Shown: one piece after another, positions 16,517 to 25,630 of the stretch
How the letters are laid out: every line of letters starts with the position of its first letter
Position numbering within the stretch: the first letter of the stretch is position 1
The notes under the pieces: generated by a model
What the model saw: only the letters and a program-made list of their open reading frames with translations
What the model was told of the DNA's origin: nothing
Database searches by the model: none
Program-made: the position numbers and the translations under genes
Source: an uncultured Streptomyces sp.
GTDB lineage: Bacteria; Actinomycetota; Actinomycetes; Streptomycetales; Streptomycetaceae
DNA: 64,000 nt
NCBI RefSeq assembly: GCF_947488945.1
Contig: NZ_CANLBS010000012.1
Span: forward strand, 173,852-237,851
Reading direction: 5' to 3'

Positions 16517-16543
16517 CGTACGGCCGCCCGGCGGCCCACACGC

Positions 16544-17779
16544 TCAGCCGTGCAGCCGCACCGGGAGCTCGCGCACACTGTTGCCCACGAACGAGGCGTG
16601 GCGGGGCAGCTCGGCGTCCGGCACGGCGAGATCGAGGCCGGGGAAGCGGGTGAACAGCAGCTCCAGCGCGGTGACGCTCTCCGCGCGGGCCAGCGGCGCG
16701 CCCAGGCAGTAGTGCGCGCCGTGGCCCAGCGAGAGGTGCCGCGCCCTCCTCGTGACGTCGAACCGGTCGGCGTCCGCTCCGTGCGCCCGCGGGTCGCGGC
16801 CCGCAGCGGAGTAGCCGGCGAGCACCGGCGTACCGCGAGGGATCAGGGTGCCGTCGAGCGTCAGGTCGCGGGTCGGGTAGCGGAACGGGAAGTAGCTGAC
16901 CGGGCTGTCCCACCGCAGCGTCTCCTCGACCACGTCCGACCAGCTCGCACCGCCCGACCGGACCAGGGCGAGCTGGTCCCGGTGGGCGCACAGGGCGCGT
17001 ACGGCGTTGGTGATGAGGTTGAGCGTCGTCTCGTGGCCGGCGACGACGGTGAGCATCAGGGTGCCGATCAGCTCGTGCGGGCCGAGGCGGTCGCCGTTCT
17101 CGTCGCGGGCGGCGATCAGCGCACTGGTGAGGTCGTCCCCCGGCCGCTCGCGCCGGGTGGCGACGACCGCGCCGAGCACCTCCACCATCTCCCGGTTGGC
17201 CGCCGTCGCCTCCTTCGGGCCGATGTCCGTCGCGACCACCTGGTTCGACAGGTGGTGCAGCCGGTCCCGGTACGCGGCGTCCACGCCGAGCAGTTCGCAG
17301 ATGACGCCCAGCGGCAGCGGCAACGCGAAGTGCCGGCGCAGGTCCACGACGCTCCCGTCCGAGGCCGCCGCCTCCAGGCCGTCCAGCAGGGAGGCCGTCA
17401 ACGCCGCGATGCGGGGGCGCAGTTGCTCCACCCGGCGGGCGGTGAACGCCTTGCTCACCAGGGAGCGCAGCCGCCGGTGGTCGTCGCCGTCGGCGGTGGT
17501 CATCCCCTGCACGGTGGCGAAGGTCCGCAGCGGCCAGCCGTCCGGGATCTCTCCCGCCCGGAGCGCCTCGAAGTGGTGGGCGTCCTTGGCGACGTCCGGG
17601 TGCGCGAGGAACTCCCGCAGCGCGTCGTGCCCCAGCACCGCCGTGCCCCGCACCCCGCCGGGCAGCAGCACCGGCGCGACGGCGCCCTCGGCCAGCAGCC
17701 GGGCGTTCGCCGCGTGCGGGCAGCCTCCCGCCGGGTCCAGGCGGTACGGCGTTCGGTCGGCGGAGCGAGGTGTGTCCAA
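16544..17779 (-). CDS. Cytochrome P450 (bacterial class I, CYP105/107-like)
   Basis: 411 residues from the TTG at 17779, which follows GGGAGAG. The frame also extends upstream to ATG 17917, but that part is low-complexity Arg-Thr and Tyr-Pro repeats (from the hexamer repeats at 17791-17845) and is probably not coding. The canonical P450 signatures are AGHETT in helix I (247-252, with the acid-alcohol Glu-Thr), ETLR in helix K (Glu286, Arg289) and the haem loop LSLGHGAHYCLGAPLARAE (Cys358). Such enzymes need separate ferredoxin partners; none is next to it. It is likely involved in secondary or xenobiotic metabolism. The substrate is unknown. Confidence 0.85.
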   Translation of the reverse strand: MDTPRSADRTPYRLDPAGGCPHAANARLLAEGAVAPVLLPGGVRGTAVLGHDALREFLAHPDVAKDAHHFEALRAGEIPDGWPLRTFATVQGMTTADGDDHRRLRSLVSKAFTARRVEQLRPRIAALTASLLDGLEAAASDGSVVDLRRHFALPLPLGVICELLGVDAAYRDRLHHLSNQVVATDIGPKEATAANREMVEVLGAVVATRRERPGDDLTSALIAARDENGDRLGPHELIGTLMLTVVAGHETTLNLITNAVRALCAHRDQLALVRSGGASWSDVVEETLRWDSPVSYFPFRYPTRDLTLDGTLIPRGTPVLAGYSAAGRDPRAHGADADRFDVTRRARHLSLGHGAHYCLGAPLARAESVTALELLFTRFPGLDLAVPDAELPRHASFVGNSVRELPVRLHG

Positions 17780-18423
17780 CGGGCTCTCCCGGTACGGGTA
17801 CGGGTACGGATGGCGGGTGCGGGTGCGGGTGCGGGTGCGGGTGCGGCTGCGGGGACGGGTACGCGTGCGGGCTGCGGTGCGGCACCGGGACCGTCGGTCC
17901 GCGGGGGTGAGGGTCACCCGGCCCGCCGGGGCTGCCGGTCCGCTCCGTGGCCGTCCTTGGCCCGCGCGCTCTCGCGCACCCCAACCCCCGTGCGCCGTAA
18001 GGCTTTCAGGGAGCTCGGCGGTGCGTCCCCACGGTATCCGACGGACCTCGGCCTTGACAGGGACGTGCCGGATCCACCGGTGGGACCGGGGGACGGGCCG
18101 GCCGCCCCGCCCGCTTTCCGTACCTGGGACGCACCGTCCGGTGCCGCGACGCGCACCGCCGATTTTCGTACCGCACCGGCTGTTTCCGGCGGTGGGTCGG
18201 ACCGCCGGACCGTGGCGTCAGCCATCCATCGACTGTCCCCCTCCGGGGGGTAGTTGGGGGGCAAATTCTCGGGAATTATCGATTCACCTGTGCATGAAAA
18301 TTTTGCGTTCGGTAGACCTGTGCTTTGTTCCGCCTCGACGGAATCCATCGCTCCGGTTTGCTTCCGTGCGCGTTGTTCGCGCGTGCGGACGGCACCCCTT
18401 CCCCCCAGCAGGAGGACCCCCAC
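17780..18423. other. Intergenic region between divergent P450 and lyase operon
   Basis: This 644-bp stretch starts with the hexamer repeats next to the P450. In its last 200 bp it becomes unusually A/T-rich for this genome (around 18260-18330), as expected of a promoter. The box TTGCGTTC at 18303-18310 resembles boxes before the glucan genes. A strong AGGAGG just before 18424 serves the lyase. No gene is supported in the middle. Confidence 0.5.
17791..17845. repeat. Tandem hexamer repeats GGTACG and GGGTGC
   Basis: About three copies of GGTACG (17791-17808) followed by about five copies of GGGTGC (17814-17845) lie immediately upstream of the probable P450 start. Unit length is a multiple of three, so the upstream frame stays open by chance. 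Confidence 0.85.
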
Positions 18424-19287
18424 ATGAACTACGGCGACGCGCTGCGCGACGAGGTCGCGGCCCCCGGGACCACGCCCCTCATCGGCATCTACGACATGTA
18501 CTCGGCGTCCGTCGCGGCCGGGCACTACAACGGCTTCTTCGTCTCCGGCTTCGGATTCGCCGCGTCCTACTACGGCCTTCCGGACATCGGGTTCATCGCC
18601 TGGCCGGACATGCTGGACTTCGTCGGCCGGCTGCGCGGGGCCTTCCCGCAGCACCACCTGCTGGTCGACATCGACGACGGGTACGTCGACCCGGAGGTCG
18701 CCTGCCACGTCGTGCAGCGGCTGGAGCGCATCGGCGCCTCCGGCGTGATCCTGGAGGACCAGAAGCGCCCGCGCAGGTGCGGCCACGCCGACGGCAAGCA
18801 GGTGCTGCCGCTGGAGGAGTACCTGGAGAAGCTGAACCTGGTGCTGGCGAGCCGTACCGACCTGCTGGTGATCGCCCGCACGGACGCCACCGAGGAGGAG
18901 GACATCCTGCGCCGCGCCGCGGCCCTCGCCGAGACCGAGGCGGACGTCGTCCTCGTCGACGGGGTGCGCAGCGTCGAGTGGATCCGGCGGATCCGCGGCG
19001 TCGTCGGCGACAAGCCTCTGCTCTTCAACCAGATCGCGGGCGGGAAGTCGCCGCGCCTGTCGCTCACCGAGCTGACCGAACTCGGCGTCGACGTCGCGAT
19101 CTACAGCACCCCGTGCCTGTTCGCGGCGCACCGGGCGATGGACACCGCCCTGGCGGAGCTGAAGTTCGCCGACGGCCGCCTCCCGGCCACCGACGAGGCC
19201 GGCGGCATCGGCGTCAGCCAGTCCACCGACCTGCTCGCTCGCAACATCAGCCGCCACCACGGCAGCCCCGCCGGCGTCCGCGCATGA
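18424..19287 (+). CDS. Isocitrate lyase/PEP mutase-superfamily C-C lyase
   Basis: 287 residues from ATG 18424, with AGGAGG 6-10 nt upstream. Enzymes of this fold act on the C-C or C-P bond of 2-hydroxy or 2-keto dicarboxylates with Mg2+. Visible motifs are VDIDDGY (metal Asp82/Asp84), ILEDQ (Glu111) and the loop RRCGHADGK with Cys119. The CGH loop marks the lyase branch (methylisocitrate, dimethylmalate or related lyases, oxaloacetate hydrolase). PEP mutases have a K-x-NS loop instead. The stop overlaps the next ATG, so it is translationally coupled to a small exported protein and a transporter. The substrate is unknown. Its product could be what the transporter moves (inference). Confidence 0.82.
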   Translation: MNYGDALRDEVAAPGTTPLIGIYDMYSASVAAGHYNGFFVSGFGFAASYYGLPDIGFIAWPDMLDFVGRLRGAFPQHHLLVDIDDGYVDPEVACHVVQRLERIGASGVILEDQKRPRRCGHADGKQVLPLEEYLEKLNLVLASRTDLLVIARTDATEEEDILRRAAALAETEADVVLVDGVRSVEWIRRIRGVVGDKPLLFNQIAGGKSPRLSLTELTELGVDVAIYSTPCLFAAHRAMDTALAELKFADGRLPATDEAGGIGVSQSTDLLARNISRHHGSPAGVRA

Positions 19288-19574
19288 CCGGCACCGGGCA
19301 CCGACGCGGCCTCGGCCGCCGCGCCGCCGCGGCCACCGTGACCGCTGCCTCCGCGCTCCTGCTGGCCTGCGCTCCGCAGGCCCAGGCGGCGAACGGCGGC
19401 TTCATCACCGTGTTCGACAACTCCCATGCCGACTCCGTCCTGGAGGTCGACCGGACGGCGAACGTCGAGAGCGGGGGAGGGACGGCGGGCAGCGACCACG
19501 ACGGCAGCGCCGTGGACCTGATGGACACCCTGATCAACCCCGACCCGGCCGGGGACGGGAGCGACGAGGGATGA
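19284..19574 (+). CDS. Small exported protein of unknown function, middle gene of the lyase/transporter operon
   Basis: 96 residues. It starts in an ATGA overlap with the lyase stop and itself ends in an ATGA overlap with the transporter start, so all three are translationally coupled. The N-terminus is Arg-rich, then hydrophobic (AAAATVTAASALLLACAPQAQAANG). This is either a Sec signal cleaved after AQA or a lipoprotein signal with a relaxed LLAC lipobox. The mature part is about 60 residues, acidic, without Cys if cleaved at AQA, rich in Gly/Ser/Asp. I recognise no family. It might be a periplasmic adaptor, a binding peptide or an extracellular small protein. Confidence 0.72.
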   Translation: MTGTGHRRGLGRRAAAATVTAASALLLACAPQAQAANGGFITVFDNSHADSVLEVDRTANVESGGGTAGSDHDGSAVDLMDTLINPDPAGDGSDEG

Positions 19575-20674
19575 CCGCGACCGGAAACGGGGGTGCCGGG
19601 CGGCCCTGCCCGGCACCCCCGGGCCCGGGGACCGGTGCCGAGGACGCGACGGCCCGCACGGGCCCGTCGCGTCTGAGGCGGACCCTCCGGGCCCTCGACC
19701 TGTACGTCGTGGCGCTCGCCCTCACGGTGGGCCTCGCCGCGGTGCTGCCCGCCACCGGACGCGCCGCCGACGCGACGGCGGCCGCCTCCGGCTTCGCCGT
19801 CGCCCTGCTGTTCTTCCTCTACGGCGCGCGGCTCTCCACCCGGGAGACGCTCGCCGGACTGCGCCACGTCAAGCTCCACGCCATGGTGCTGGCCTCGACG
19901 TTCGTCATGTTCCCGCTGCTGGGGCTGGCCCTGGCGGGAGCGGTGTCGGGGTTCTGGCCCGGTCCGCTGTACGCGGGTGTGCTCTTTCTCTGCGTCGTCC
20001 CCTCCACCGTCCAGTCCTCGGTCGCGCTGACTTCCGTGGCCAGGGGCGACGTGCCCGCCGCGATCTGTGCGGGCACCTACTCCAGCCTGGTGGGCCTGGT
20101 GGCGACACCGTTGCTGGCGACCTGGCTGATCGGGGAGAGCGCACCCCTGTCGGCGGACGGGCTGCTGCGCCTCGGCGGTCAACTGCTGGCACCGTTCGTC
20201 GCGGGGCAGCTCCTGCGGCGCTGGATCGGCGGTTTCGTCGTACGCCACAAGCGGGTGTTCGGGCCGGTCGACCGCGGATCGATCCTGTTGGTCGTCTACA
20301 CCGCTTTCAGTACCGGGATGACCCAGGGGGTGTGGGGACGGATCACGGTCTCCGCGCTCCTCGTCCTGGTGGCGGCGCTCCTCCTGCTGTTCGTCGTCGC
20401 GCTCCTGCTCACCCGGGGCGCCGCCCGGCTGCTGGGGCTCGGCAGGGAGTCGCGGATCGCCGCCGTCCTGTGCGGATCGCAGAAGAGCCTCGCCACCGGA
20501 CTGCCCATGGCGGCCGTCCTGTTCGGGGACCGGGCGGCGCTCACCGTGCTGCCGCTGATGATCTATCACCAGCTCCAGCTCCTCGTGTGCGCCGCGCTGG
20601 CCCGCCGTTGGGCCCGCCCGGCGCCGGAGGAGGCGCCCGGCGCGCAGCCGGTGGCGGCGGCGACCCCCGGCTGA
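19571..20674 (+). CDS. Bile acid:sodium symporter-family transporter (SBF-like)
   Basis: 367 residues. A Gly/Pro/Thr-rich cytoplasmic N-terminus of about 40 residues precedes about nine to ten hydrophobic segments. These include LYVVALALTVGLAAVLP, GFAVALLFFLYGARLS, LVGLVATPLLATWLI and ILLVVYTAFSTGM. The signature PSTVQSSVALTSVARGDVPAA with ICAGTYSSLVGLV, and the late CGSQKSLATGLPMAAVLF, are those of the SBF-like (YfeH/P7-type) branch. That branch moves organic anions such as keto acids or related carboxylates. Coupling to a lyase that makes keto acids suggests uptake or export of a small dicarboxylate or keto acid (inference). Confidence 0.83.
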   Translation: MTATGNGGAGRPCPAPPGPGTGAEDATARTGPSRLRRTLRALDLYVVALALTVGLAAVLPATGRAADATAAASGFAVALLFFLYGARLSTRETLAGLRHVKLHAMVLASTFVMFPLLGLALAGAVSGFWPGPLYAGVLFLCVVPSTVQSSVALTSVARGDVPAAICAGTYSSLVGLVATPLLATWLIGESAPLSADGLLRLGGQLLAPFVAGQLLRRWIGGFVVRHKRVFGPVDRGSILLVVYTAFSTGMTQGVWGRITVSALLVLVAALLLLFVVALLLTRGAARLLGLGRESRIAAVLCGSQKSLATGLPMAAVLFGDRAALTVLPLMIYHQLQLLVCAALARRWARPAPEEAPGAQPVAAATPG

Positions 20675-20994
20675 CCGGTGGTGCCCGCGGGGCGACCGCG
20701 GCCCTTCGCGTGCGCCACGGGGGTGCGGGGCGCGGAGGGCCCGGCGCCGTACGGCCGACGCCACCCCCGCGCCGCGCACCCCACGCCACCGCCGGCCGGC
20801 CGCCCCCGCGCCAACGCCGGCCGGCCGCGTCGTCCCCGTCCGGCCGCGGAACCCGCACCCGGCCCCGTACGGCGGACGCTTTCCGTCCGGATCCGCTTCC
20901 GGTGCGGGCTCCCGAGCAGGGCGAACGCCGCCCCGGGGATGTCCGGCGGGGATGCGGCCTTGCGGGAGGGCGTAAACGGTTTGCGTGCGGTGCC

Positions 20995-21013
20995 GGGAAC
21001 TTGCGTTTCCCGA
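20995..21013. promoter_or_regulatory. Inverted repeat containing a CTTGCGT box
   Basis: Arms CGGGAA (20995-21000) and TTCCCG (21008-21013) flank CTTGCGT. The GGAACTTGCGT string within it equals one half of the palindrome in the LacI gene promoter (25592-25617), so the same regulator may bind here. Confidence 0.5.
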
Positions 21014-21129
21014 CAGCTCCCGTGAAAGCCGCTGGTACGCACCGGTGTTGGCCGGTGAGCCCTCCGTGGCCCGTCGATCGGTGGCTGCGCGACCGGTAGA
21101 CGGGTCTCGGGTTGTCTGCAACTCTCTGA

Positions 21130-21161
21130 GCGTTCAACGCAAAGCCTGTATTGCTGAACGC
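21130..21161. promoter_or_regulatory. Imperfect palindrome before the GH87 gene
   Basis: GCGTTCA (21130-21136) and TGAACGC (21155-21161) are perfect arms. Inside them GCAA (21139-21142) faces TTGC (21151-21154). The bottom strand reads TTGCGTTGAACGC, related to the TTGCGTTCA box before the binding-protein gene and TTGCGTTAG before the LacI gene. Confidence 0.5.
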
Positions 21162-21240
21162 ATAAATCCAATCCTCATCGCCCCATCGACTGAGCCGTGC
21201 CTCGACGCCGTCAGGGCGCGAGGCCGAGGATCGAGGATCC

Positions 21241-24200
21241 ATGAGAGTGCAACGTTGGCGAACGCGCGGCCTGGCCGCCGCGGTCGTCACCAGCCTGCTG
21301 ACGCTCGGCTGGCCCGCGCTGACCGCGTCCGCGGCCGGCGGCCCCGACGCGGCGGGCGGCCGTCCCGCGGCGGCGAGCAGCGCCCAGAGCCGCTACGCCG
21401 CGGGCGGCGTCACCGACGGTAACCAGAACACCTACTGGCAGAGCGCGGGGGGCCGGCTGCCGCAGTGGGTCCAGACCGATCTGGGCTCCACGGTCAGGGC
21501 CGACGGGGTCGTGCTCAAGCTGCCGGCCGGCTGGGAGAGCCGCAGCCAGACCCTCTCGGTGCAGGGAAGCACCGACGGCACCAGCTTCGCCACCCTGAAG
21601 ACCTCCGCCACCTACACCTTCAGTCCCGCCGCGGCCAACGTGGTGAAGGTGAACTTCCCCGCCACCAAGACCCGTTGGGTGCGGGTCGCCATCACCGGCA
21701 ACAGCGCCGGACGGGCCGCCCAGCTCTCCGAGCTGGTGGTGCACACCGCGGCCGCGGCCTCGGTCAACCTGGCGAGCGGCCGCACCCTCACCGCCAGCAG
21801 CCACACCGACGTCTACCCGGCCCCGAACGCCAACGACGGCAACAAGGCCACCTACTGGGAGAGCGCCAACAACGCCTTCCCGCAGTGGATCCAGGCCGAC
21901 CTCGGCTCCGCCGTCCGCGTCGACCGGGTGGTGCTCAAGCTGCCCGACGGCTGGGGTCCGCGCAGCCAGACGCTGAAGATCCAGGGCAGCACCAACGGCT
22001 CCGCCTTCACCGACCTCACCGCGTCGCAGGCGTACACCTTCGACAGCGCCGGCGGCCAGTCGGCGACGATCACCTTCGACGCCGCCACCACCCGCTACGT
22101 CCGCGTGGCCGTCACCGCCAACAGCGTGCAGCCGGGCGCGCAGGTCTCCGAACTGGAGATATACGGCCCCGAGACCGGTGACACGCAGGCGCCGACCGCC
22201 CCGTCGAACCTCGCCTACACCGAGCCCGCGACCGGCCAGATCAAGCTGACCTGGGGCGCGTCCACCGACAACACCGGCGTCACCGGGTACGACGTCTACG
22301 CCGACAACGCGCTGCTGACCAGCGTGGGCGCCGGGGTGACCACGTACACCGACACCCGCCCCGCCTCCGCCACCGTCGCGTACTACGTGCGCGCCAAGGA
22401 CGCGGCCGGGAACCAGTCGGCCAACAGCAACACCGTCACCCGGCGCGGCGCGACCGGCGACACGCAGGCGCCCACCGCCCCCTCGAACCTGGCGTTCACC
22501 GAGCCGGCGAGCGGCCAGATCCGGCTGACCTGGGGTGCGTCGAGCGACAACACCGGTGTCACCGGGTACGACGTCTACGCCAACAACACCCTCCGGGGCA
22601 GCGTCGGCGCCGGGGTCACCTCGTACACCGACAGCCAGCCCGCCTCCGCCACCGTCGCGTACTGGGTGCGCGCCAAGGACGCGGCCGGCAACCAGTCGGG
22701 CAACAGCAACGCCGTCACCCGCAACGGCTCCGGGACGACCGGCTCCAACCTGGCGGTCGGCAAGGAGATCAGCGCCTCCTCCGTCGTCCACACCTACGCG
22801 GCCGTCAACGCCAACGACAACAACGTGACCACCTACTGGGAGGGCGCGGGCGGCAGCTACCCGAACACCCTCACGGTCAAGCTGGGCTCCAACGCGGACC
22901 TGAGTCACCTGGTGCTCAAGCTCAACCCGGACAGCGCCTGGGCGGCCCGCGACCAGACCGTCGAGGTGCTCGGACGCGAGCAGAGCGCCACGTCGTTCAC
23001 CAGCCTCGTCCCGGCCAGGAGCTACGCGTTCTCCCCGGCGAGCGGCAACAGCGTCACCGTGCCCGTCTCCGGACGGGTCGCCGACGTGCAGCTGAAGTTC
23101 ACCGCCAACTCCGGCTCCCCGGCCGGTCAGATCGCCGAGTTCCAGGTCATCGGGGTTCCGGCCCCCAACCCGGACCTGGAGGTGACCGGAGTGACGGCGG
23201 CCCCCGCCGCCCCGGTCGAGTCGGACGACATCACCCTGCGGGCCACCGTCCGCAACAGCGGCCCGGCCGCCTCGCCGGCCACCACGGTGGAGCTGCGCCT
23301 GGCGGGCGCCAAGGTCGCCACCGCGTCGGTCGGCGCGCTGGCCGCCGGGGCGCAGACCACCGTCAGCGCCTCCGTCGGCGCGCGCGGGGCGGGCAGCTAC
23401 CAGCTCGGCGCGGTCGTCGACCCGGCGGGCCAGGTCATCGAGCAGAACGAGACCAACAACGCCTGGACCGGTACCGACCCGCTGGTGGTGAAGCCGGTCT
23501 CCAGTTCGGACCTGATCGCCTCCTCCGTGACCACCTCGCCGTCCAGCCCGGCGGCCGGCGACGACGTCACCTTCTCCGTCGCCGTCAAGAACCAGGGCAG
23601 CGTCGCCGCGGCTCCGGGCAGCCACGGGGTGACCCTGGCCGTGGTCGACTCCAAGGGCGCGACCGTCAAGACCCTGACCGGCGCGTTCACCGGGGCCCTC
23701 GCGCCGGGCGCGACCGCCGTGCCGGTGAAGCTCGGTGCCTGGGCCGCCTCCAACGGTTCGTTCACGGTCAAGGTGACCCTCGCCGACGACGCCAACGAAC
23801 TGCCGGTCAAGCGGGCCAACAACGCCTCCAGCCGGCCCCTCTTCGTGGGCCGCGGCGCCGACATGCCGTTCGACCTGTACGAGGCCGAGGACGGCACCCC
23901 CGGCGGCGGCGCCCAGGTGGTCGGACCCAACCGCACCGTCGGCGACATCGCGGGCGAGGCGTCCGGCCGCAAGGCGGTCAACCTGGACGCCACCGGCGAG
24001 TACGTCGAGTTCACCACCCGCGCCTCCACCAACACCCTCGTCACCCGGTTCTCGGTACCGGACGCCCCGGGCGGCGGCGGCATCGACACCACCCTCAACG
24101 TCTACGTCGACGGCGTCATGAAGAAGACGCTGCCGCTCACCTCGAAGTACGCCTGGCTGTACGGTGCCGAGGCCGCACCCGGCAACTCCCCCTCCTCCGG

Positions 24201-25530
24201 CGCCCCGCGCCACATCTACGACGAGGCGCACCTCGCGCTCGGCGAGACGGTCCCGGCGGGCAGCAGGATCCGGCTCCAGAAGGACGCCGCGAACACCTCC
24301 GCCTACGCGATCGACTTCGTCAGCCTGGAGCAGGTCGCGCAGATCGCCAACCCGGACCCGGCGGCGTACACCGTTCCGGCCGGCTTCACCCACCAGGACG
24401 TGCAGAACGCCCTCGACCGGGTCCGGATGGACACCACCGGCACGCTGGTCGGCGTCTACCTGCCGGCCGGGGACTACGAGACCTCCAGCAAGTTCCAGGT
24501 CTACGGCAAGGCCGTGAAGGTCGTCGGAGCCGGTCCCTGGTACACCAAGTTCAAGGCTCCTCCGGGACAGGAGAACACCGACATCGGATGGCGGGCCGAC
24601 GCGACCGCGAAGGGCTCGTCGTTCGCGAACTTCGCCTACTTCGGCAACTACACCTCGCGGATCGACGGTCCCGGCAAGGTCTTCGACTTCGCCAACGTCC
24701 AGGACATCGTCATCGACAACATCTGGAACGAGCACATGGTGTGCCTCTACTGGGGCGCCAACACCGACCGGATCACGATCAAGAACTCCCGGATCCGGAA
24801 CATGTTCGCCGACGGCGTCAACATGACCAACGGCTCCACGGACAACCTGGTGTCCAACAACGAGGCGCGGGCCACCGGCGACGACAGCTTCGCGCTGTTC
24901 TCGGCGATCGACGCCGGCGGCGCGGACATGAAGAACAACGTCTACGAGAACCTGACGACGCTGCTGACCTGGCGGGCCGCGGGCATCGCGGTCTACGGCG
25001 GCTACGCCAACACCTTCCGCAACATCCGCGTCGCGGACACCCTCGTCTACGCGGGGATCACCATCTCCTCGCTGGACTTCGGCTACCCGATGAACGGCTT
25101 CGGGACCGAGCCCACCTCCTTCGAGAACATCTCGATCGAACGGGCCGGCGGACACTTCTGGGGATCGCAGACCTTCCCGGCGATCTGGGTGTTCTCCGCC
25201 TCGAAGGTCTTCCAGGGCATCAGGGTGAGCAACGTCGACATCGTCGATCCGACCTACAGCGGGGTGATGTTCCAGACCAACTACGTCGGCGGTCAGCCCC
25301 AGTTCCCGATCAAGGACACGGTCTTCACGGACGTCTCGATCACCGGGGCGCGCAAGAGCGGTGACGCCTTCGACGCGAAGTCCGGGTTCGGTCTGTGGGC
25401 CAACGAACTGCCGGAATCCGGCCAGGGGCCCGCGGTCGGCGAGGTGACCTTCAACGGCCTGAGGCTGTCCGGCAACGCGGTGGACGTACGGAACACCACC
25501 TCCACCTTCAAGATCCAGATCAACCCGTAG
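21241..25530 (+). CDS. Large modular secreted GH87-type alpha-1,3-glucanase
   Basis: 1429 residues. Domains in order: signal peptide 1-33 (ending LTASAAG); discoidin domains about 34-172 and 176-310; two FN3 domains about 314-405 and 407-497 (DTQAPTAPSNL repeated); third discoidin about 501-640; two CARDB-like domains about 643-750 and 755-870; a CBM6/35-like domain about 875-1035 (FDLYEAEDGTPGGGAQVVG); and a right-handed beta-helix 1042-1429. The last resembles GH87 alpha-1,3-glucanases (mutanase/mycodextranase). Asp1191 in FADGVNMTNGS and Asp1214-Asp1215 in ATGDDSFALFS match the family's catalytic Asp pattern. It should cut alpha-1,3-glucan of fungal walls or dental-type mutan into nigero-oligosaccharides. 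It starts a locus with a LacI regulator, ABC importer and alpha-glucosidase. Confidence 0.85.
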   Translation: MRVQRWRTRGLAAAVVTSLLTLGWPALTASAAGGPDAAGGRPAAASSAQSRYAAGGVTDGNQNTYWQSAGGRLPQWVQTDLGSTVRADGVVLKLPAGWESRSQTLSVQGSTDGTSFATLKTSATYTFSPAAANVVKVNFPATKTRWVRVAITGNSAGRAAQLSELVVHTAAAASVNLASGRTLTASSHTDVYPAPNANDGNKATYWESANNAFPQWIQADLGSAVRVDRVVLKLPDGWGPRSQTLKIQGSTNGSAFTDLTASQAYTFDSAGGQSATITFDAATTRYVRVAVTANSVQPGAQVSELEIYGPETGDTQAPTAPSNLAYTEPATGQIKLTWGASTDNTGVTGYDVYADNALLTSVGAGVTTYTDTRPASATVAYYVRAKDAAGNQSANSNTVTRRGATGDTQAPTAPSNLAFTEPASGQIRLTWGASSDNTGVTGYDVYANNTLRGSVGAGVTSYTDSQPASATVAYWVRAKDAAGNQSGNSNAVTRNGSGTTGSNLAVGKEISASSVVHTYAAVNANDNNVTTYWEGAGGSYPNTLTVKLGSNADLSHLVLKLNPDSAWAARDQTVEVLGREQSATSFTSLVPARSYAFSPASGNSVTVPVSGRVADVQLKFTANSGSPAGQIAEFQVIGVPAPNPDLEVTGVTAAPAAPVESDDITLRATVRNSGPAASPATTVELRLAGAKVATASVGALAAGAQTTVSASVGARGAGSYQLGAVVDPAGQVIEQNETNNAWTGTDPLVVKPVSSSDLIASSVTTSPSSPAAGDDVTFSVAVKNQGSVAAAPGSHGVTLAVVDSKGATVKTLTGAFTGALAPGATAVPVKLGAWAASNGSFTVKVTLADDANELPVKRANNASSRPLFVGRGADMPFDLYEAEDGTPGGGAQVVGPNRTVGDIAGEASGRKAVNLDATGEYVEFTTRASTNTLVTRFSVPDAPGGGGIDTTLNVYVDGVMKKTLPLTSKYAWLYGAEAAPGNSPSSGAPRHIYDEAHLALGETVPAGSRIRLQKDAANTSAYAIDFVSLEQVAQIANPDPAAYTVPAGFTHQDVQNALDRVRMDTTGTLVGVYLPAGDYETSSKFQVYGKAVKVVGAGPWYTKFKAPPGQENTDIGWRADATAKGSSFANFAYFGNYTSRIDGPGKVFDFANVQDIVIDNIWNEHMVCLYWGANTDRITIKNSRIRNMFADGVNMTNGSTDNLVSNNEARATGDDSFALFSAIDAGGADMKNNVYENLTTLLTWRAAGIAVYGGYANTFRNIRVADTLVYAGITISSLDFGYPMNGFGTEPTSFENISIERAGGHFWGSQTFPAIWVFSASKVFQGIRVSNVDIVDPTYSGVMFQTNYVGGQPQFPIKDTVFTDVSITGARKSGDAFDAKSGFGLWANELPESGQGPAVGEVTFNGLRLSGNAVDVRNTTSTFKIQINP

Positions 25531-25591
25531 AGGGAGCGGGCGGCGCGGCGGGGGAGCGGTCGCGTCCCCGCCGCGACGGATCGTGAGACTG

Positions 25592-25617
25592 ACGCAAGTT
25601 CCTTGCGGAACTTGCGT
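25592..25617 (+). promoter_or_regulatory. Palindromic LacI autoregulatory operator
   Basis: Perfect 11-bp arms ACGCAAGTTCC (25592-25602) and GGAACTTGCGT (25607-25617) around TTGC. It ends 13 nt before the LacI-gene ATG. A TAGTCT -10 candidate (25618-25623) abuts it, with 7 nt to ATG 25631. A bound repressor would therefore cover the -35 region of a leaderless promoter. It resembles the CTTGC-type repeats described for MalR targets. Confidence 0.72.
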
Positions 25618-25630
25618 TAGTCTTGCGCTC

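Larger units (their letters stand above)
20675..21240. other. Intergenic region and promoter zone of the GH87 enzyme
   Basis: 566 bp separating the transporter gene from the large GH87 gene on the same strand. Its first 250 bp are GC-rich and featureless. From 20970 come LacI-like elements: GTAAACGGTTTGCG (20972-20985), CGGGAA/TTCCCG arms (20995-21013) around CTTGCGT, and the imperfect palindrome at 21130-21161. No ribosome site with a plausible small gene is seen. Confidence 0.5.

Noticed and set aside
16398..18253. Extended P450 N-terminus and plus-strand frames over the hexamer repeats
   Set aside because: The Arg-Thr and Tyr-Pro runs come from the tandem repeats and are absent from the P450 family.
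18424..19287. Assignment as phosphoenolpyruvate mutase, i.e. a phosphonate biosynthesis locus
   Set aside because: The loop reads RRCGH as in lyases, not the mutase K-x-NS loop, and no phosphonopyruvate decarboxylase or transaminase is nearby.
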